This document shows positions 61,520 to 64,000 of a stretch of DNA of 64,000 bases, piece by piece. The notes under the pieces were generated by a model that ran no database searches, had not been told where the DNA came from, and saw only the letters and a program-made list of their open reading frames with translations. The position numbers and the translations under genes were made by a program. Location: assembly GCA_963677375.2 (NCBI GenBank), contig CAXXIF010000009.1:186001-250000 (forward strand), written 5' to 3'. The stretch is from Pseudaeromonas sp963677375. Lineage in GTDB: Bacteria; Pseudomonadota; Gammaproteobacteria; Enterobacterales; Aeromonadaceae. The stretch's first letter is position 1, and the number at the start of each line of letters is the position of its first letter.

Positions 61520-63247
61520 ATGAGCCTGAAGATCCTGCGTCGCCCACATGTGGATGATTCCCACCTGCCAGCCGAACTCTCTCCCCGGTTACGGCAGATC
61601 TATGCCAGCCGGGGGGTGAATTCACCGGCCGAGTTGGATAAGAGTACGCAAGCCCTGTTGCCACCTATGGGACTCAAAGGCATGACTCAGGCCCTGACGC
61701 TGCTCGAAACTGCGCTGCGTCAACAGCAACGGATACTCATCGTCGGCGATTTCGATGCCGATGGTGCCACCAGCTCGGCGCTGTCCGTGTTGGCCCTGCG
61801 TGCCATGGGGTGTCGGCAGGTTGATTTTCTGGTGCCCAATCGCTTCGAGTATGGCTATGGTCTCACGCCGGAGATAGTGGCGTTGGCGGCAACCCGCGGT
61901 ACCGATCTGCTGATCACGGTCGATAACGGCATCTCCAGCCTGAGTGGTGTGGCGGCGGCCAAGGCCGCGGGAATGATGGTACTGGTCACCGATCACCACC
62001 TGCCCGGTCCCGAACTGCCCGCTGCCGATGCCATCATCAATCCCAACCAGATCGATTGCGGTTTTGGTTCGGGGAATCTGGCTGGGGTCGGTGTGGCCTT
62101 CTATCTGATGGCGGCGCTGCGTAGCCATCTCCTGCAATTGGGTTGGTTCAGCGAGATTGGCATAACGCCGCCGAATGTGGCCGATCTGCTCGATCTGGTG
62201 GCGCTGGGGACTGTGGCCGACGTGGTGGCACTGGATGCCAATAATCGCGTACTGGTGCATCAGGGGCTGCAGCGCATCCGGGCGGGGAAATGTCGTCCCG
62301 GCATTCGCGCCTTGTGTGAAGTGGCTAAACGGGAGCTGCACCAGCTGACGGCGACCGATCTGGGATTCTTTCTCGGACCGCGGTTGAATGCGGTTGGTCG
62401 TCTGGATGACATGACGCTGGGGGTCGCCTGCCTGTTGTGCAACGACCTGACTCTGGCGCGGCAGATTGCCAGTCAGATGGATAGTCTGAATCAGGAGCGT
62501 AAAGAGATAGAGCAGGGGATGCAGAGTGAGGCGCTCGCCGGGCTGGAGTCCATGCTGGATACCGGTCGCGAGCTGCCTGCGGGTTTAGTCTTGTATCGTC
62601 CGGACTGGCATCAGGGCGTGGTGGGGCTGGTTGCCTCGCGGATCAAGGAAAAATTCTATCGCCCTGTGTTCGCCTTTGCCGAAGCCAGTGAGACCGAGCT
62701 CAAGGGCTCGGGGCGCTCGATCCCCGGTTTGCATTTACGCGATGCGCTGGAACGTCTGGATAGCCAGCATCCTGGCCTAATCAGCAAGTTTGGTGGTCAT
62801 GCCATGGCGGCCGGTCTGACCCTGCCGAAGGCCCATATCGAGGCGTTTGAGCAGCTCTTTGCGGCGCTGGTCGCCGATTGGCTGAGCCCGGAGCAGTTGA
62901 CCGGAAACTGGCTGTCGGATGGTGAATTGACGGCGGACGAGTTTTCGTTGGCACTGGCCGAGCAGTTGCGACAGGGTGGCCCTTGGGGGCAAGCCTTTCC
63001 CGAGCCGGGTTTCGACGGGCGCTTTCGCCTGCTGTCGCAACGGTTGGTGGGGGGGAAACACCTGAAGATGCAGGTACAACCGGAGGCGGGTGGCCCCGAG
63101 TTGGATGCTATCGCCTTCAATGTCGATCTGGCCATCTGGCCGAATGCTTCGATCCAGTGGGTCGAGTTGGGCTACCGTCTGGATATCAATGAGTGGCGGG
63201 GCAATCGTAGCGTACAGCTGTTGGTTAGCCTGCTGTACCCGCACTGA
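61520..63247 (+). CDS. recJ: Single-stranded-DNA-specific 5'-3' exonuclease RecJ
   Basis: The 575-residue DHH-family nuclease acts in RecF-pathway recombination, mismatch repair and base-excision repair. Motifs: IVGDFDADGATSSAL (about residues 74-88), LITVDNGISSL, VLVTDHHLPG (the DHH triad), LVALGTVADVVAL, and the DHHA1 motif GGHAMAAGLTLP (about 427-438), followed by an OB-fold C-terminus. Length is as in E. coli RecJ (577). Its stop touches that of the convergent binding-protein gene, with no space for a terminator. Confidence 0.97.
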   Translation: MSLKILRRPHVDDSHLPAELSPRLRQIYASRGVNSPAELDKSTQALLPPMGLKGMTQALTLLETALRQQQRILIVGDFDADGATSSALSVLALRAMGCRQVDFLVPNRFEYGYGLTPEIVALAATRGTDLLITVDNGISSLSGVAAAKAAGMMVLVTDHHLPGPELPAADAIINPNQIDCGFGSGNLAGVGVAFYLMAALRSHLLQLGWFSEIGITPPNVADLLDLVALGTVADVVALDANNRVLVHQGLQRIRAGKCRPGIRALCEVAKRELHQLTATDLGFFLGPRLNAVGRLDDMTLGVACLLCNDLTLARQIASQMDSLNQERKEIEQGMQSEALAGLESMLDTGRELPAGLVLYRPDWHQGVVGLVASRIKEKFYRPVFAFAEASETELKGSGRSIPGLHLRDALERLDSQHPGLISKFGGHAMAAGLTLPKAHIEAFEQLFAALVADWLSPEQLTGNWLSDGELTADEFSLALAEQLRQGGPWGQAFPEPGFDGRFRLLSQRLVGGKHLKMQVQPEAGGPELDAIAFNVDLAIWPNASIQWVELGYRLDINEWRGNRSVQLLVSLLYPH

Positions 63248-64000
63248 TCAGTCCGGATAGTTGGCAAATATTCGCGCGGTTTCTCCATCCTGACGCATTT
63301 TTTCGGCTATGCCGTTGAGCTCTCTCATCAGCAGTTCGGCTTGAGGGGTTAGCCGACTGAGCACCAGGTACATGGGGAGCTGCTGGAGCTCGGTATGTTG
63401 TATGGTTGCCAGTTGCTCTGGATGTGAACCAGATCTCTGCAGTTGGATATCGATAGGTTCGGCATAGCTGAGCAAGTAGTCTCCCCGATGAAGCTGCAGC
63501 ATCTCCAGGGCTTTTTTATTGTCACAGGCATCCAGCAACTGCAAACCTAGCGGCCGCTGCTTGAGCGGCTCGAGCAGGCCGCCATAGCTGTATCCCCGGA
63601 TCACGATCAGGCGCTGAGTTTGTAGCTCGGACAGCTGATGAACCTCTGGGGTTTCGGCCAACCGGTACAAGTTCAGATGCAGGTTATGCACCGGATGTTC
63701 ACTGTAGAGTACCTTGCCCTCATATTCCGGTACGTTTTTGAGACCGATCCAGAATTGGCTCTCTCCGGCTCCCAAATTCCGATACAGACGACGCGCTGGA
63801 AATCCTTCCAGGCGGTAGGGGTGTCCCGAGATTTTCATCAGTCGACGAATATAATCCACGAGTGGACCCGAACTCTCCATCGAGGAGGTGACAACCGCCA
63901 GCGGGGGTATATGCAATACCCCGACTCGTAGCGTCTCATGAGGGTGTTCGTCGAGAGGTTGTAATTCTGAGGCTTTCAGCGTGAGCGGAAGCAGGCTCAG
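63248..64000 (-). CDS. Periplasmic solute-binding protein, family 3-like (partial)
   Basis: The visible 250 residues start inside a signal peptide (LSLLPLTLKA, then SELQPLDEHPHETLRVGVLHIPPLAVV), so the true start lies beyond the right edge. The fold is that of SBP_bac_3-type proteins, with a mature start TLRVGVLHIPP and two lobes. The segment LQLLDACDNKKALEMLQLHRGDYLLSYAEPIDIQL is equivalent to the second lobe. No lipobox is visible. The ligand is unknown; many stand-alone members of this kind in Aeromonas- and Shewanella-type genomes have no transporter partner. Confidence 0.75.
   Translation of the reverse strand: MSLLPLTLKASELQPLDEHPHETLRVGVLHIPPLAVVTSSMESSGPLVDYIRRLMKISGHPYRLEGFPARRLYRNLGAGESQFWIGLKNVPEYEGKVLYSEHPVHNLHLNLYRLAETPEVHQLSELQTQRLIVIRGYSYGGLLEPLKQRPLGLQLLDACDNKKALEMLQLHRGDYLLSYAEPIDIQLQRSGSHPEQLATIQHTELQQLPMYLVLSRLTPQAELLMRELNGIAEKMRQDGETARIFANYPD

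Noticed and set aside
1..64000. CRISPR array, prophage, rRNA or tRNA genes, restriction-modification or other defence system
   Set aside because: I looked for regularly spaced repeats, phage structural genes, tRNA-like ends and defence motifs and saw none.

Overview
The window looks like a chromosomal segment of a Gram-negative gammaproteobacterium, most likely of the Aeromonadales (Aeromonas/Tolumonas-like). The placement rests on lptD-surA next to amgK-murU-djlA, dusB-fis, prmA, recJ, CRP-type sites and PTS genes; it is inference from gene content and order, not from a database comparison. Most genes are moderately GC-rich. The stretch from about 39.9 to 43.3 kb is clearly AT-rich and gene-poor.

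Region 1 (1-5.9 kb) is housekeeping. An lptD-surA pair for outer-membrane biogenesis (surA is cut by the window edge) is divergent from an overlapping amgK-murU-djlA operon for cell-wall recycling and a membrane J-domain protein, closed by a strong terminator.

Region 2 (6-26.5 kb) is a complete beta-glucan/xylan utilisation locus. It holds lipoprotein GH10 xylanase and GH9 cellulase, an exported GH3 beta-glucosidase with a C-terminal ExoP-like domain, a cellobiose-type PTS (IIB, IIC, IIA) with a GH1 6-phospho-beta-glucosidase, and a GH16 glucanase. It also holds a sugar ABC importer without its ATPase, a two-domain glycan-binding lipoprotein, a LamB-type porin with a MalM-like lipoprotein, and a LacI-family regulator. 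Ten copies of a GAAATCGATTTC-type operator lie in its three control regions, two of them combined with CRP-like sites in the same geometry. One such promoter drives a roughly 115-nt leader or small RNA that carries an 8-codon ORF and ends in an intrinsic terminator ahead of the GH9 gene. This leader and the operator network are the most interesting things in the window. The inferred flow is: surface and periplasmic enzymes cut glucan, the LamB-like porin admits oligomers, and cellobiose-type sugars enter by PTS or ABC and are split inside.

Region 3 (26.5-44.1 kb) is accessory. It contains IS5-related inverted-repeat debris, a Cache-type chemoreceptor, an HD-GYP protein, a decayed LpxR-like gene, a tripartite RND efflux operon, and a small unknown gene beside a 981-aa winged-helix/ATPase regulator. 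A PAS-GGDEF diguanylate cyclase, a 1.1-kb AT-rich gene desert, a TetR regulator and an internally deleted IS5-family element with a TTAG target duplication complete it.

Region 4 (44.1-64 kb) mixes core and export genes. dusB-fis and prmA are separated by a TolC/HlyD/two-permease operon that lacks an ATPase. Next to prmA is a glucose-type PTS EIIC-EIIB homologue that has lost its phosphocysteine and the glutamates of its signature loop. Then come an EmrAB/OMF-type drug-efflux operon whose MFS gene carries three frameshifts, with a divergent TetR gene; glutathione-dependent formaldehyde detoxification (frmA, frmB/fghA) with a divergent LysR gene; recJ; and a partial periplasmic solute-binding protein.
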